Assembly (NCBI RefSeq): GCF_020005165.1
Contig: NZ_JAHCLT010000002.1
Span: forward strand, 496,001-560,000
Direction: 5' to 3'
Source: Kangiella taiwanensis
GTDB taxonomy: Bacteria > Pseudomonadota > Gammaproteobacteria > Enterobacterales > Kangiellaceae
DNA: 64,000 nt
In this document: piece by piece, positions 27,558-38,923 of the stretch
Layout of the letters: every line of letters begins with the position of its first letter
Position numbering within the stretch: position 1 is the stretch's first letter
Notes under the pieces: model-generated
Database searches by the model: none
What the model was told of the DNA's origin: nothing
The model's input: the letters and a program-made list of their open reading frames with translations, nothing else
Translations under genes and position numbers: made by a program

Positions 27558-29008
27558 TCATCTTCCTTTTTCATCAAGCGCTCAAAATCTAAGCCCACTT
27601 GGACCCATGACGGCGCTAACGAACCAACATTACCTGCACCTTGGGTCACTAACACATCACCGTCTTCTAGAATGTGGTGTAATGCCTCGGGTAACTCTGC
27701 TATCGACTCTACAAATATCGGTTCAATTTTTCCGCGCTGACGAATACTACGACATAAAGAACGACTGTCCGCACCGGGTACAGCCTCTTCTCCTGCCGAG
27801 TACACTTCTAGCATTAACAGTTCATCTACCTCTGATAGCACCGAACAGAAATCTTCGTATAAGTCACGTGTTCGTGAATATCGGTGGGGTTGATACACCA
27901 TCACCAAGCGGCGCTCAGGCCAACTTTTTCGCAATGCTTTAATCGTCGCACCAACTTCACTTGGGTGATGGCCATAGTCATCTATCAAAGTGACCGTCTT
28001 ACCATTCACAGTAAAATCACCGTACATCTGGAAGCGTCGGCCAATTCCTTCAAATTCACTTAATGCTTTTTGTATGGCCTTATCACTAACGCCATCATCT
28101 GTTGCTACAGCGATCGCTGCCAAAGCGTTCTGTACGTTATGCATCCCAGGAAGGTTCAACTCGATATCCAGTTGACCGACACAGTCTCTACGCACTACTT
28201 TAAAATAGCTTTTTGTCCCTTTTTGTTCGAAATCGATGGCACGAACATCAGCTTTTTTACTGAAACCATATGTGATCGTTGGGCGAGATAATTGAGGTAT
28301 TAGCTCTTGTACCGTCTCATCGTCTACACACATTACAGCTAAACCGTAAAACGGTAAGTTATGTAAAAACTCAATAAAATTACTTTCCAAGTTTTTAAAA
28401 TCACCGCCATAAGTATCCATATGATCAGCTTCTATATTGGTCACTACCGATACCATGGGCTGTAGATGTAAAAACGATGCATCACTTTCATCAGCTTCTG
28501 CGATGAAGTAACGGCTTTTCCCTAGTTTAGCGTTAGAGCCAGCACTATTGAGCAGGCCACCGATAACAAAAGTTGGATCATAACCACCTTCAGCATAAAT
28601 ACTGGCCAGCAAACTGGTCGTCGTTGTTTTACCGTGCGTACCGGCCACCGCAATCCCATGCCTAAAGCGCATTAACTCAGCCAACATTTCAGCTCGGCGA
28701 ACAATCGGAACACGTCGCTCTTTTGCTGCTTCTATTTCAGGGTTATGCTTTGGTATTGCTGTAGAACAAACCACGACATCAACGTCTAAAATATTGTTAC
28801 TACGATGACCCAGGAAAATTTCTGCCCCTAGGCTTTTTAATCGTTCAGTGACATGACTTTGACGCAAATCTGATCCACTCACGGCATAACCTAAGTTCAA
28901 TAACACTTCAGCGATGCCACTCATCCCCGCACCACCGATACCAATAAAGTGGATACGCTTGATGCGGCGCATTTCAGGAATCGTTTGTAGTAAATTATCG
29001 TTGCTCAT
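27554..29008 (-). CDS. murC: UDP-N-acetylmuramate--L-alanine ligase
   Basis: Adds L-Ala to UDP-MurNAc, the first amino-acid step of murein precursor synthesis. I start at ATG 29008 (484 residues) because GGAGAG lies just upstream. Visible are the N-terminal Rossmann motif [11 protein letters not shown], the ATP loop [11 protein letters not shown], the central EADESDASF and the C-terminal [10 protein letters not shown]. The start lies within murG (14-base overlap) and the stop overlaps ddl. Confidence 0.97.
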   Translation of the reverse strand: MSNDNLLQTIPEMRRIKRIHFIGIGGAGMSGIAEVLLNLGYAVSGSDLRQSHVTERLKSLGAEIFLGHRSNNILDVDVVVCSTAIPKHNPEIEAAKERRVPIVRRAEMLAELMRFRHGIAVAGTHGKTTTTSLLASIYAEGGYDPTFVIGGLLNSAGSNAKLGKSRYFIAEADESDASFLHLQPMVSVVTNIEADHMDTYGGDFKNLESNFIEFLHNLPFYGLAVMCVDDETVQELIPQLSRPTITYGFSKKADVRAIDFEQKGTKSYFKVVRRDCVGQLDIELNLPGMHNVQNALAAIAVATDDGVSDKAIQKALSEFEGIGRRFQMYGDFTVNGKTVTLIDDYGHHPSEVGATIKALRKSWPERRLVMVYQPHRYSRTRDLYEDFCSVLSEVDELLMLEVYSAGEEAVPGADSRSLCRSIRQRGKIEPIFVESIAELPEALHHILEDGDVLVTQGAGNVGSLAPSWVQVGLDFERLMKKEDE

Positions 29009-30185
29009 TAGCACTCTCCGCAGCGTTATCTTTTACCGCGCCTGATCGCGCATCACTGCTACTTTCTGTATCGCTCATAATCTCAAACTGACCTACCGCT
29101 GCTCGTTTGCAATACTCAGCCACTTGTGTCGTCGCTTTTGGTTTTGCCAAACTTTTAGCGACTGTGGCCATGTCTATTATTCGTTGTTTGTCATTCGCCA
29201 AAGCCGTAATTTGATGGGCCAAACGCTGCTCATCCAAATCATGTTGCTGGATAATCAGCGCTCCACCTTGATTCGCCAAATAACGGGCGTTATGTGTTTG
29301 ATGGTCATCAACGGCATGAGGATATGGAATAAATATCGCCGCACAGCCTGCCATAGCAATCTCAGCAACGGTTAGCGCACCGGCACGGCAAATAACTAAG
29401 TCTGCCCATTCGTATGCCGCAGCCATGTCATCAATAAATTCCGTCACATCATGTTCAACTAGAGTGTTTGTCAACTCTTTATATCGAGCAGCAACATCTC
29501 CAAGGTTCCCCCTTCCGCATTGGTGACGGACGTTCACTCTTAAACCACCATTGATGATGTTCAACATCGCTGGTACCTTTTGGTTCAAGACTAAAGCACC
29601 ACGGCTTCCACCAACCACTAATAAATTAATACTTCCTTCTTCTGTATTGATACGCTCTTTCGCTGAAGGTAACGCCATGAGATCTGTTCTCACAGGGTTT
29701 CCTACGGTAGCAATCTTCTTAGCTTCAACAAATGCTCCTGGGTATGCCTGCAAGGTGATATTGCTAAAACGGTTGAGCTGTTGGTTTGTCATTCCGGCAA
29801 TGGCATTTTGTTCGTGCAACACCAGTGGCACGCCACTAAGCTTCGCCGCTAAGCCGCCCGGTCCACTGGCAAAGCCTCCCATGCCAAGCGCTACATCAGG
29901 CTTGATTTTCTTGATGGCTTTTCTCGCCAACATCACACTTTTAAACAGCTGAAATGGAGCTTTAATTAATGAAGCTAGACCTTTATTGCGCACGCCCTTA
30001 ACCGGCAACAATGTCATGTTAATACCATGCTTTGGCACTAACTCTTCTTCCATGCCCCCTTCTGAACCAAGCCAGTGCAATGTCCAACCTTGCTGTTGTA
30101 ACTCTTTACCTACAGCTAACGCAGGGAAAATATGGCCACCAGTACCACCCGCCATCAATAGGATCGTTTTATTCGATTTATTCAT
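28995..30185 (-). CDS. murG: UDP-GlcNAc:lipid I GlcNAc transferase MurG
   Basis: Peripheral inner-membrane glycosyltransferase that converts lipid I to lipid II. I start at ATG 30185 (396 residues), preceded by GAGGAGG at the end of ftsW; the open frame extends further back only inside ftsW. The [11 protein letters not shown] loop, [10 protein letters not shown] and the UDP-GlcNAc site ([14 protein letters not shown]) are present. About 35 Ser/Ala/Glu-rich residues follow the usual end, making it longer than E. coli MurG (355). It overlaps ftsW by 8 bases and murC by 14. Confidence 0.96.
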   Translation of the reverse strand: MNKSNKTILLMAGGTGGHIFPALAVGKELQQQGWTLHWLGSEGGMEEELVPKHGINMTLLPVKGVRNKGLASLIKAPFQLFKSVMLARKAIKKIKPDVALGMGGFASGPGGLAAKLSGVPLVLHEQNAIAGMTNQQLNRFSNITLQAYPGAFVEAKKIATVGNPVRTDLMALPSAKERINTEEGSINLLVVGGSRGALVLNQKVPAMLNIINGGLRVNVRHQCGRGNLGDVAARYKELTNTLVEHDVTEFIDDMAAAYEWADLVICRAGALTVAEIAMAGCAAIFIPYPHAVDDHQTHNARYLANQGGALIIQQHDLDEQRLAHQITALANDKQRIIDMATVAKSLAKPKATTQVAEYCKRAAVGQFEIMSDTESSSDARSGAVKDNAAESANEQR

Positions 30186-31404
30186 CACGACCTCCTCGGC
30201 TTTTGCCGCGGTATGACTGCTTCGCTGACACATATTCATGCTCTTTTCGGCGAACTTCAAAATCTACTCGTAGTAAAACTGCAATAGCAACACAGCTGAC
30301 AATGAGTGAGTTACCACCATAACTAATAAACGGCAGAGTTAGGCCTTTAGTTGGCAACGAGCCACTAGCGACGCCTATGTTAATTAACGCTTGTAAACTC
30401 AACCAAAACCCAAACCCGTACGACATGTAAGCCGCAAAATAATGTTCCATCTTGAGTGCGCGGCGACCAATACTTAAACTTTTCATAAAAATGATCGCGA
30501 ATAAGGTAATCACTAACGCAACCCCAATAAAGCCAAACTCTTCAGCAAATACTGCGAATACAAAGTCGGTGTGCGCTTCGGGTAAGTACGATAATTTCTG
30601 AACACTGTTACCTAACCCAGCGCCAAACCAGTCACCACGACCAAAAGCAATTAATGATTGCACTAGCTGATACCCACTTCCAAACTGATCCGCCCAAGGG
30701 TCTAGAAAGCTGGTCAGTCGCTTCATTCGATAGGGCTCCTGCCAAGCAACTAAGCCCATAACGATGCCAACGAACGCTGTCAGCGTAATAAACTGCCACA
30801 AACGTGCGCCTGCTAAGAACATCATGGCTAATGCAGTCGCAACAATCACTGCCGAAGTTCCAAAGTCAGGCTGCAGTAATAAGAAGGCAACCACTAACCC
30901 CAGTACAATCAATGGTTTAATAAAACCTCGAATTTGTGTTTGTAATTCATCGCTGCGGCGGACTAAGTAACCCGCTAAATAAATTACGATAAAAAACTTC
31001 ATCAGCTCAGCTGGCTGTAGGGTTAATGGCCCAACGCCAATCCAACGTTTACTGCCGTTGACTTCCCGACCAACAAATAGCACCGCGACCAGTAACAACA
31101 CGCCAAGCACCAAAAACTTAGGGCCGTTTTCTTGCCAGAAGCGCGTATCTAGCTGCAAAGCAAACACTGCCGCAGCTAAGGCTATGCATAAGTAAATGCA
31201 GTGACGAACGAGGAAGTGGAATTCATTCCCGTTCATATGGTCTTCGGCATAAGGCATCGAGCTTGAAGCCACCATGACCACACCAATCGCTAGTAGTGCT
31301 ATAACAGGGCCTAACAACCAAGGGTCCAATCGAGTACGTGGATCGGACAACTTTAACTGCTCGACGAAGTCGTTTAAGCGAAGGACTTGTGTAATGCTAC
31401 TCAT
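30178..31404 (-). CDS. ftsW: SEDS peptidoglycan polymerase FtsW
   Basis: Septal glycan polymerase that works with FtsI. The 408 residues show about ten membrane segments, with family signatures RWIGVGPLTLQPAE, LLQPDFGTSAV and FAEEFGFIGV and the C-terminal PTKGLTLPFISYGG. The start overlaps the murD stop by 4 bases, and the stop overlaps the murG start by 8. Confidence 0.97.
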   Translation of the reverse strand: MSSITQVLRLNDFVEQLKLSDPRTRLDPWLLGPVIALLAIGVVMVASSSMPYAEDHMNGNEFHFLVRHCIYLCIALAAAVFALQLDTRFWQENGPKFLVLGVLLLVAVLFVGREVNGSKRWIGVGPLTLQPAELMKFFIVIYLAGYLVRRSDELQTQIRGFIKPLIVLGLVVAFLLLQPDFGTSAVIVATALAMMFLAGARLWQFITLTAFVGIVMGLVAWQEPYRMKRLTSFLDPWADQFGSGYQLVQSLIAFGRGDWFGAGLGNSVQKLSYLPEAHTDFVFAVFAEEFGFIGVALVITLFAIIFMKSLSIGRRALKMEHYFAAYMSYGFGFWLSLQALINIGVASGSLPTKGLTLPFISYGGNSLIVSCVAIAVLLRVDFEVRRKEHEYVSAKQSYRGKSRGGRDE

Positions 31405-32726
31405 AGCGCCCCCACTAACTGTTCAAATTGTTCACCACGCTCAATATAATTTTTGAACATGTCCCAACTGGCGCACGCTGGTGACAACAGTACACAGTCG
31501 CCTTTTTTAGCCGAAACCACTGCCTGTTCTACAGCTTGCTGTAAATTGTTGACAGTGATGGATTTTTCCTGCGCTAGCCCAGCGATCTCTGCTCCATCTT
31601 TGCCGAAACAAATGACGGTTTTGACATGGTCTCTGATGCTTTGCTGTAAACTTGTAAGGTCTGCACCTTTTGCATCTCCACCCGCAATCAAGATGATTCT
31701 CTGCCCGAACTCCGGTGCGAAGCTATTAATGGCTGCTACCGTAGCTCCTACATTCGTAGCTTTGGAATCGTTGATGTAAGTGACGCCACTTTTAACAGCC
31801 ACTAACTGGCTACGGTGCGGCATGCCACTGTAGCGCTTAGCACAATCAATTACCGCCTCATCAACAATAACGCCTGCTGCTTCTAACAAGGCAAAAGAGG
31901 CTGCGACGTTCAGCGCATTGTGCGCACCTTGTAGCGTCAATTCGTTTAACTTAAGAACCGTGCGTTCTGCTCGCTTTAAGGTTCCCCCGGGAATATCCAC
32001 CTGCCAATCGCTATTCGCAGAAAAACCGAACGATAAGCGTTTTGCTTGCGTCGAGCGAGGTTGAGTTAATTCATCTTCTGAATTCTCAATAATGGTCTCT
32101 GCGTTATCGAAAATACGTTGCTTTGCCTCGACATAGGCTTTGTAGTCAGCGTAACGATCAAGGTGGTCTTCACTTAGATTTAAAATGGTTGCTGCGGCTG
32201 GTTTCAACGAATACGTTGTTTCTAGCTGGAAGCTTGATAACTCCAACACCACCACAGCATCATCGCTTGCGTTAGATAACAAATCCAATGCAGGAAGCCC
32301 GATATTACCGCCTACCAAGGCTTTTAACCCCGAAGCCTCCAACAGCTTCCCAACCAGTTCCGTCACGGTGCTTTTACCGTTGGAGCCAGTGATGGCGATA
32401 ACCGGTAAACGGTTGGCTTGTGCAAACAACTCAATGTCACCAGCAATTTCAACGCCATAATCATGCGCTTTAGCAATATCCGGCTGGGTTACGGCAATAC
32501 CAGGGCTAACGACTAATTGGTCATAACCCAACATTTGCTCACCGTTCCAAGGAATCAATGCTTTGCTATCGATTTGTGCAAGCTTGTCAGCACCTGGCGC
32601 TTGCTCTCTGGTATCCATTACTTTAAACGGTTGATTATTCGCAGATAAATAACGCGCAACCGAAAGCCCGGTCTGTCCCAGACCGAGAATCAAGCGATTT
32701 TTCTGTTCAATTGCGTGCGTTTGCAT
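31401..32726 (-). CDS. murD: UDP-N-acetylmuramoyl-L-alanine--D-glutamate ligase
   Basis: Adds D-Glu to UDP-MurNAc-L-Ala. I start at ATG 32726 (441 residues; a TTG lies immediately before it), with AGGTAAG about 8 bases upstream. The ATP loop GSNGKSTVTEL, the LELSSFQLE segment and INDSKATN are typical. It follows mraY by 15 bases and couples to ftsW through an ATGA overlap. Confidence 0.96.
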   Translation of the reverse strand: MQTHAIEQKNRLILGLGQTGLSVARYLSANNQPFKVMDTREQAPGADKLAQIDSKALIPWNGEQMLGYDQLVVSPGIAVTQPDIAKAHDYGVEIAGDIELFAQANRLPVIAITGSNGKSTVTELVGKLLEASGLKALVGGNIGLPALDLLSNASDDAVVVLELSSFQLETTYSLKPAAATILNLSEDHLDRYADYKAYVEAKQRIFDNAETIIENSEDELTQPRSTQAKRLSFGFSANSDWQVDIPGGTLKRAERTVLKLNELTLQGAHNALNVAASFALLEAAGVIVDEAVIDCAKRYSGMPHRSQLVAVKSGVTYINDSKATNVGATVAAINSFAPEFGQRIILIAGGDAKGADLTSLQQSIRDHVKTVICFGKDGAEIAGLAQEKSITVNNLQQAVEQAVVSAKKGDCVLLSPACASWDMFKNYIERGEQFEQLVGAL

Positions 32727-32741
32727 CAACGTTTCTTACCT

Positions 32742-33821
32742 TTAGCGTATTTTCAAGGTCGCTAGACCAATCAGTACCAATATCAGTGAAATAATCCAGA
32801 AGCGCACAATCACGCGCGGCTCTGGCCATCCTTTTAATTCATAGTGATGGTGCAATGGCGCCATCTTAAAAATTCTTTTGCCGGTTAACTTGTAGGATCC
32901 GACCTGCAATATCACGGACACGGTTTCAATGACAAACACACCGCCCATGATGAATAGCACTAACTCTTGACGGACCAATACGGCGATTGTGCCGAGAGCA
33001 GCTCCAAGCCCTAATGCGCCGACATCACCCATAAAGACTTGCGCTGGGTAAGTGTTAAACCATAAGAAGCCGAGTCCCGCGCCGACAATTGCGGCACAAA
33101 AAATCACAAGCTCTCCGACGCCTTGGATATAAGGAATAGCTAAGTACTCGGAAAACACTTGGTTACCCGTTAAGTAAGCAAAAATACCTAAACCACCAGC
33201 GACTAATACTGTTGGTAGGATTGCTAAACCATCTAAGCCGTCCGTCAAGTTCACAGCATTGCTGGTTCCCACAATCACGAAATAGGTCATGAAGATGAAC
33301 ATCAATCCAAGCTGTGGCATCACGTCTTTAACAAACGGAATCAGTAGCTGCGTTTCTTGTGGACTAGCGGTATAAAACAAATAAATCGCGATGCCCGCGC
33401 CAATCAACGACTGCCACAAATATTTCCAGCGCGCGATCAAACCTTTTGGATCTTTGCGTACCAGCTTGATGTAATCATCTGCAAGTCCAATTAAACCGAA
33501 ACCAACAATTGCAATCAGACACACCCACAAATAACGGTTATCAAGCTCACCCCACAACAAGCAAGCAAGTACGATTGCTACAATAATCAAAGCGCCACCC
33601 ATGGTTGGAGTGCCGGCTTTACTCAAGTGTGTTTGAGGGCCGTCGTCGCGTACCGTTTGCCCAATCTGGTAACTGCTCAAGCGACGGATCATTGGAGGTC
33701 CCACTATCAACGAAATACCCAATGCAGTTAACACGCTCAATATCGAACGGAACGTTAAATATTGGAAAACGTTAAAGCCTGAGTAATACTGCGATAGATA
33801 TTCTGCCAACCAGGTTAGCAT
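32742..33821 (-). CDS. mraY: Phospho-MurNAc-pentapeptide transferase MraY
   Basis: Integral membrane enzyme that transfers phospho-MurNAc-pentapeptide to undecaprenyl phosphate to give lipid I. At 359 residues with about ten membrane segments it has the usual length. The family motifs [29 protein letters not shown] and [13 protein letters not shown] are clear. It begins 2 bases after murF. Confidence 0.98.
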   Translation of the reverse strand: MLTWLAEYLSQYYSGFNVFQYLTFRSILSVLTALGISLIVGPPMIRRLSSYQIGQTVRDDGPQTHLSKAGTPTMGGALIIVAIVLACLLWGELDNRYLWVCLIAIVGFGLIGLADDYIKLVRKDPKGLIARWKYLWQSLIGAGIAIYLFYTASPQETQLLIPFVKDVMPQLGLMFIFMTYFVIVGTSNAVNLTDGLDGLAILPTVLVAGGLGIFAYLTGNQVFSEYLAIPYIQGVGELVIFCAAIVGAGLGFLWFNTYPAQVFMGDVGALGLGAALGTIAVLVRQELVLFIMGGVFVIETVSVILQVGSYKLTGKRIFKMAPLHHHYELKGWPEPRVIVRFWIISLILVLIGLATLKIR

Positions 33822-33823
33822 GG

Positions 33824-35221
33824 TTAACCTCCCCTTTTTTCTGTTTGTTGTGGCTCTTGTAACGCCTGTACTACTTGCTCCATGCGAGCACTGCGCGAGC
33901 CTTTTATTAAAATAACTTGCGTTGAATCTAGCTGTCCCCGAACAGCATCAATTAACGCGTTATTATCAATGAAAAATTCTGCACCGTCCCCAAAAGCCTT
34001 TACGGTATGAGCAACCTCCGTGCCGAAAGCGAATAATTTTTTTACGCCTTTCTGCTTAGCGTAATCGCCAATTTCTTTATGATAACGAGCACTTTCTGTG
34101 CCCAGTTCACCCATGTCCCCAAATGCAAAAATAGGTTCACCTTGTTTACTCACAAGTACATCAATTGCCGCTTTTACCGAGCCAACGCTGGCGTTGTAGG
34201 TATCATCAATGATGAGACACCCCTGCAATCCCGCGATAAGGTTCAATCGGCCTTTTACAGAACCAGCTTGTTCTAAACCACGCTTGATCGTGTCTAATTC
34301 AACGTCAAACTGGCTACAAATTGCGGCTGCCACCAATGCGTTAGAAACATTATGCAAACCCGCTAATTGCAACGTTACTGTGACTGAGTCTTTCCCCGTC
34401 AAATGTCGTTTAATCAAATCAAATGTCACCAAACCTTCGGAGTTTAAGTGCACATTATTGGCGCTAAAGTGGGCATCATTATGGCGAGAGACTGTAACTT
34501 TATGACAGTCAATAAACTCTTCTAGCCATTGCGAAGCAAACTCACAATCAAGGTTGATAATCGCCGTACCGCTTTCACCAAGCGATTGATATATTTCAGA
34601 TTTTGCCTCTGCAACACCTTCAATTGAACCAAAGCCTTCTAAGTGAGCTGGTTCAACGTTATTAATGACACTAACGTTCGGTTTGGCAAGGCTAGCGCAA
34701 TACGCTATTTCACCTTTATGGTTTGCCCCCATTTCAATAACCGCATATTCATGTTCTTTGTTGAGATCTAATAAAGTCAGCGGCACACCAATATGGTTAT
34801 TAAAGTTCCCTTTTGTGGCTAAAACGCTTTCTTTAGAACCTGTGTCTACCAAACGCAGTATTGAAGCAACGAGCTCTTTGACCGTCGTCTTGCCCGCGCT
34901 TCCAGTAATACCCACAACCTTTGGGTTTACTTCTTGGCGCACAAACCGAGCCAACTGCCCTAATGCTTTTTCCGTATCTTCTACAATTATTTGCGGCAGC
35001 TCACTATCCACTTTACGGCTAACCATGAGCGCTATTGCACCCTGGTTTTCAGCAGTATTAATAAATTCATGTGCATCAAATCGCTCGCCGACTAAGGCCA
35101 CAAATAATGCGTCCGTACAGTCCGCTCGGCTGTCTGTCATGACTTTTTCTACAGTTAAGTCCTTGCCATGCAATTTACCAACACAGAAATCTGCTATTGC
35201 AGAAAGTTTCAATGGAATCAT
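33824..35221 (-). CDS. murF: UDP-MurNAc-tripeptide D-Ala-D-Ala ligase MurF
   Basis: Adds D-Ala-D-Ala, completing the pentapeptide. The 465 residues show the ATP loop [11 protein letters not shown], the central [12 protein letters not shown] and the C-terminal [16 protein letters not shown]. It overlaps murE by 4 bases (ATGA) and is followed by mraY after 2 bases, so the stretch murE-murF-mraY is tightly coupled. Confidence 0.97.
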   Translation of the reverse strand: MIPLKLSAIADFCVGKLHGKDLTVEKVMTDSRADCTDALFVALVGERFDAHEFINTAENQGAIALMVSRKVDSELPQIIVEDTEKALGQLARFVRQEVNPKVVGITGSAGKTTVKELVASILRLVDTGSKESVLATKGNFNNHIGVPLTLLDLNKEHEYAVIEMGANHKGEIAYCASLAKPNVSVINNVEPAHLEGFGSIEGVAEAKSEIYQSLGESGTAIINLDCEFASQWLEEFIDCHKVTVSRHNDAHFSANNVHLNSEGLVTFDLIKRHLTGKDSVTVTLQLAGLHNVSNALVAAAICSQFDVELDTIKRGLEQAGSVKGRLNLIAGLQGCLIIDDTYNASVGSVKAAIDVLVSKQGEPIFAFGDMGELGTESARYHKEIGDYAKQKGVKKLFAFGTEVAHTVKAFGDGAEFFIDNNALIDAVRGQLDSTQVILIKGSRSARMEQVVQALQEPQQTEKRGG

Positions 35222-36777
35222 GACTGCACCTCCATTAAAGTTTTAACGGAATCTAAGTCGCTGTAATCAATCTTTTCAGTACCAATAACTTGGTAATCTT
35301 CATGCCCTTTACCTGCAACCAAGATCATGTCTTCTGTACTGGCGTTTTCTAATGCATATTTAATGGCTTCAAATCGACTGCTGATGTAAGGCACGTCTTT
35401 ATTTTTCATCCCCTGACGAATCATATCGACAATTGCTTCACGCTTTTCTGTCCGAGGGTTATCATCGGTAATAATGACTTCATCGGCGTTAGCCTCAACC
35501 ACTTGTCCCATGATGGATCGTTTTGAATTATCACGATCACCGCCACAACCAAAGATGCCCCACACTTTGCCTTTTTCGCAGTGAGCTTTTAGCGCTGATA
35601 ATGCTTTCTCTAAGGCGTCTGGCGTATGAGCATAGTCCACTACAACGGTTGGTTTGCCAGCAGCACTGAACTGCTGCATACGACCTGGAACCGGGTTGGC
35701 TGAATTCAACGCAATAATCCATTTGTGGCTATCGCCTAACATCACGCCTAACGCACCAGCGACCGCCATCAAATTTGATAAGTTAAACTGCCCCAGAAGG
35801 CGAGAATGTAACTTTGCACTACCCCAAGGCGTATGCAGGTCCGCTTTTAAACCATTTAAACTGAGCTCCGCATTATCTGCGGTAATCCAATGTTCAGTTG
35901 GCAGCTCATGGTGTTCGGCAGAGTCCTTACTGAACTGGCTATAAGCTATTTTCTGACACTTGATCTTATTGTCTTTTAATAAACGGCGGCCGTACTCATC
36001 ATCCGCATTAATCACGACCGCTTTCAAATCTTTGTTTAAGAACAGCTGACGTTTCGCTTGGAAGTACGACTCCATATCGCCGTGGTAGTCCAAATGATCG
36101 ACCGACAAATTGGTAAACAAGGCAACGGTAAACTCAACACCATTCACACGACCTTGCAGCAAACCATGGGACGAAACTTCCATGGTCATATAATGATTCT
36201 TGTGCTGTAAATACTCCGCGCAGATACGCTGTAACGACACTGCATCAGGCGTGGTATTTGTTGTCGCTTGTAAGTTTGTTGGGTTACCGTTACCAATCGT
36301 GCTTAGCATTAAGGTTGGATAATTCAAGAACTCCAGTGCTTGAGCTAATAAGTAGCAGCAACTTGTTTTACCATTAGTACCAGTAATTCCTGTTACTGAC
36401 ATTTTACGCGTTGGATTACCGTAAAAACGCGCAGCAATATCTCCGCTCGCCTGAGCTAAGTTTTCGATGGCTATTAGCGGCACGCCTGAAAACTCTGCGA
36501 CATCACTTTTAACAGTCGCAAATTTTTCCAGATCTTCTTTTTCAACAACCAGAGCACTTGCACCAGCATCAACAGCTTGCTGTAAGTACTGGCGACCATC
36601 AGATTGATGTCCTGGGTACGCAATAAACATCACGCCCTCGGAAACAGCTCGACTGTCTAAACTGACGCCAGACACATCCAGCGAAGCAAATTCGCCTAAC
36701 TGCTCTTTGTTAAAGTGCTTTTTCAGTACTTTTGACAAAGCCTTTGGTTTAAAGCTTGTACCTTGGAAGCTAGTCAT
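35218..36777 (-). CDS. murE: UDP-MurNAc-L-Ala-D-Glu--meso-diaminopimelate ligase
   Basis: Adds meso-diaminopimelate. The ATP loop GTNGKTSCCYLLAQ and the diaminopimelate-selecting DNPR motif (in ITDDNPRTEKRE) mark it as the DAP type, as expected for a Gram-negative. Length 519, slightly longer than E. coli (495) at the N-terminus. It overlaps ftsI by 8 bases and murF by 4. Confidence 0.97.
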   Translation of the reverse strand: MTSFQGTSFKPKALSKVLKKHFNKEQLGEFASLDVSGVSLDSRAVSEGVMFIAYPGHQSDGRQYLQQAVDAGASALVVEKEDLEKFATVKSDVAEFSGVPLIAIENLAQASGDIAARFYGNPTRKMSVTGITGTNGKTSCCYLLAQALEFLNYPTLMLSTIGNGNPTNLQATTNTTPDAVSLQRICAEYLQHKNHYMTMEVSSHGLLQGRVNGVEFTVALFTNLSVDHLDYHGDMESYFQAKRQLFLNKDLKAVVINADDEYGRRLLKDNKIKCQKIAYSQFSKDSAEHHELPTEHWITADNAELSLNGLKADLHTPWGSAKLHSRLLGQFNLSNLMAVAGALGVMLGDSHKWIIALNSANPVPGRMQQFSAAGKPTVVVDYAHTPDALEKALSALKAHCEKGKVWGIFGCGGDRDNSKRSIMGQVVEANADEVIITDDNPRTEKREAIVDMIRQGMKNKDVPYISSRFEAIKYALENASTEDMILVAGKGHEDYQVIGTEKIDYSDLDSVKTLMEVQS

Positions 36778-38536
36778 TACCCGCCCCCTTTTGTGTTATT
36801 CCGCCGGTAGCTGTAGCAACCGCTGGGCGATCAAGCTCACCGTCAGGGGCCACGTTCAGTAAGTGCAATGCGGTATCTGCTACTTTAGAAAAGACTGGCG
36901 CAGAAACCGTACCGCCGTAATAACTATCACCAGCGGGTTCATCAACCATAACCACAATGGCAAACTTTGGATCAGTAGCGGGTACTAAACCTGCAAAGTA
37001 AGTCACATACTCATCGCCATAGCCGCCACGAATCGCTTTCCGCGAAGTACCAGTTTTACCTGCAACACGGTAACCATCGACTCGAGCACGCGTACCAGTA
37101 CCACCTTTTTGCGTTACTTGCTCCATCATCTTCACGACCTGCGAGGCAATTTCAGGTTGAATCACACGCTCCCCCTCAATTTCCTCATGCTCAGGACGCT
37201 TTAATAAAGTTGGGATTCTTTTGATACCACCCGCACCCAGAATTGAGTATGCTTGCGCAAGCTGCATCGGCGTTACCATAAAGCCATAACCATAAGACCA
37301 AGTTGCTTTCTCATGTCGTGACCAATTTGGGCGAGGTGATAACCGACCTTCTGCTTCGCCTTGAATACCCAGTCCAGTGTTCACGCCAAAACCAACGGCA
37401 TATAGCGTGCTTAAAAATTCTTCATCGGTTAGTTCGAGTGCGATTTTAGACACACCCATGTTGCTCGACTTTTTAATAATTCCATCAAGATCTAGCACGC
37501 CGTAATTACGAGTATCTCTTACCCACGCGTAATCCAAATACATACGCCCTGGTGACGTATCGATTTCAGTGTCTAGTCCAAACTTCCCACTGCTCAATCC
37601 ACTAATCACTGTTAGCGGTTTGACTGTTGAGCCTGGTTCAAACATGTCAGTTATAGAGCGATTACGTGTTAGCTCTGGCAAGCGGCTATCTGAACGATTC
37701 GGGTTAAACGACGGTTGGCTAGCCATCGCTAACACTTCGCCCGTATCAACATCCATCACGACAACCGAGCCACCTTTCGCTCCATTGGACAAGACCGCTT
37801 TCTTTAATTCTTTGTAGGCAGCCGCTTGAATACGCGAGTCGATGCTTAGTTGTAAATCATTGCCTTGCTCAGCTTTGGCAAGAACGCCGCGCTCTTCAAC
37901 CACGCGTCGATACAGATCAACCACGACTTTTTCTTTGCCTGGTTTACCTGTTAAGAAACTGTCGAATGCTTTTTCTACACCTTCCAAACCTTTGTCATCA
38001 ACACCGGTAAAACCGACCACATGCGCAGCAACTTCCGCACTTGGATAATAACGGCGATATTCGGTTTTAAAATTTACACCCTTAATATCAAGGCGTTTAA
38101 TGTAGAGCGATACGTTAGGGTCTACCTGACGCTCTAGCCATACAAACTGGCGCTCTGAGCGATTCATAACCCACTGATTTAATTCATTTTCATTTCGCTT
38201 TAGCGCTGCAGCAAAGGCTTTCCACTGCTCACTTTGTAATACTTTTGGCGTTTGCAATAAGGTTTTTACATCCAGCCATACCGACTCGGTTGGTACCGAA
38301 CGCGCTAACTCAACACCGTTTCGATCGAGAATTAATCCCCGATGGCTTGAAATACCTTTGACCCTTACTGAGCGAGAGTCTCCTGCTTTAGCAAGGTCAT
38401 CAGCGCTGACTACTTGTAAGTAAGCCGCTCGGCCCATCAACGCAACGAAACCGCACAATAGCACTACGATCATGACGTAAAAACGCCATGTACACAGTGG
38501 TACTGTTTTAACTTTGCGGTTTCTAACCTTCTTCAT
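36770..38536 (-). CDS. ftsI: Peptidoglycan transpeptidase FtsI (PBP3)
   Basis: Septal class B penicillin-binding protein. The 588 residues comprise a basic cytoplasmic stub, a membrane anchor (about 18-41), the pedestal domain with the RG(L)ILDRNG motif, and a transpeptidase domain with S303-T-V-K306, S357-S-N and K494-T-G-T. It begins 39 bases after ftsL and overlaps murE by 8 bases. Confidence 0.97.
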   Translation of the reverse strand: MKKVRNRKVKTVPLCTWRFYVMIVVLLCGFVALMGRAAYLQVVSADDLAKAGDSRSVRVKGISSHRGLILDRNGVELARSVPTESVWLDVKTLLQTPKVLQSEQWKAFAAALKRNENELNQWVMNRSERQFVWLERQVDPNVSLYIKRLDIKGVNFKTEYRRYYPSAEVAAHVVGFTGVDDKGLEGVEKAFDSFLTGKPGKEKVVVDLYRRVVEERGVLAKAEQGNDLQLSIDSRIQAAAYKELKKAVLSNGAKGGSVVVMDVDTGEVLAMASQPSFNPNRSDSRLPELTRNRSITDMFEPGSTVKPLTVISGLSSGKFGLDTEIDTSPGRMYLDYAWVRDTRNYGVLDLDGIIKKSSNMGVSKIALELTDEEFLSTLYAVGFGVNTGLGIQGEAEGRLSPRPNWSRHEKATWSYGYGFMVTPMQLAQAYSILGAGGIKRIPTLLKRPEHEEIEGERVIQPEIASQVVKMMEQVTQKGGTGTRARVDGYRVAGKTGTSRKAIRGGYGDEYVTYFAGLVPATDPKFAIVVMVDEPAGDSYYGGTVSAPVFSKVADTALHLLNVAPDGELDRPAVATATGGITQKGAGND

Positions 38537-38575
38537 TCTCTATACTGGTCCTAAGCCTATTTACTTAACCGTCAA

Positions 38576-38923
38576 CTACTCTTTGTCTCTAAGAGCAGGT
38601 TTCATGATGATTTCGTCATCATTGTTTGTATGTTTCATTTGTAACTTTTCTTGCGCCAACTGCTCGATTCTGCTGTGGTCAGCTAAGGCGCTCTGCTCCA
38701 GCCGTAACTTTTGCCATTGCAAATCCAGCGCTGTTTGCTCGTCCTGCAGCTTCTTTAACTCAATCGTTGCCTGACGAAGCTGGTGTGTTTGGTACGCCAC
38801 GACTACTGCCGATACTACAACCACTACACCTAGAGCAATCACTCCAAAGCGTCTTGCGAATGCTGCCATCAAACTATAAAAAGGCCATAAGCTATTGGTT
38901 TCTTTAACCTTTTTCTTGCTCAA
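38576..38923 (-). CDS. ftsL: Cell division protein FtsL
   Basis: Small bitopic divisome protein that partners FtsB and FtsQ. Of 115 residues, a membrane segment spans about 24-45 and is followed by a coiled coil (LRQATIELKKLQDEQTALDL and on). Sequence conservation in the family is low; size, topology and position between rsmH and ftsI make the call. It overlaps rsmH by 4 bases (ATGA). Confidence 0.94.
   Translation of the reverse strand: MSKKKVKETNSLWPFYSLMAAFARRFGVIALGVVVVVSAVVVAYQTHQLRQATIELKKLQDEQTALDLQWQKLRLEQSALADHSRIEQLAQEKLQMKHTNNDDEIIMKPALRDKE

Noticed and set aside
30186-30260. Longer N-terminus for MurG (25 extra residues)
   Set aside because: It lies wholly within the ftsW end, lacks a ribosome site, and the internal ATG has GAGGAGG and begins the conserved domain.
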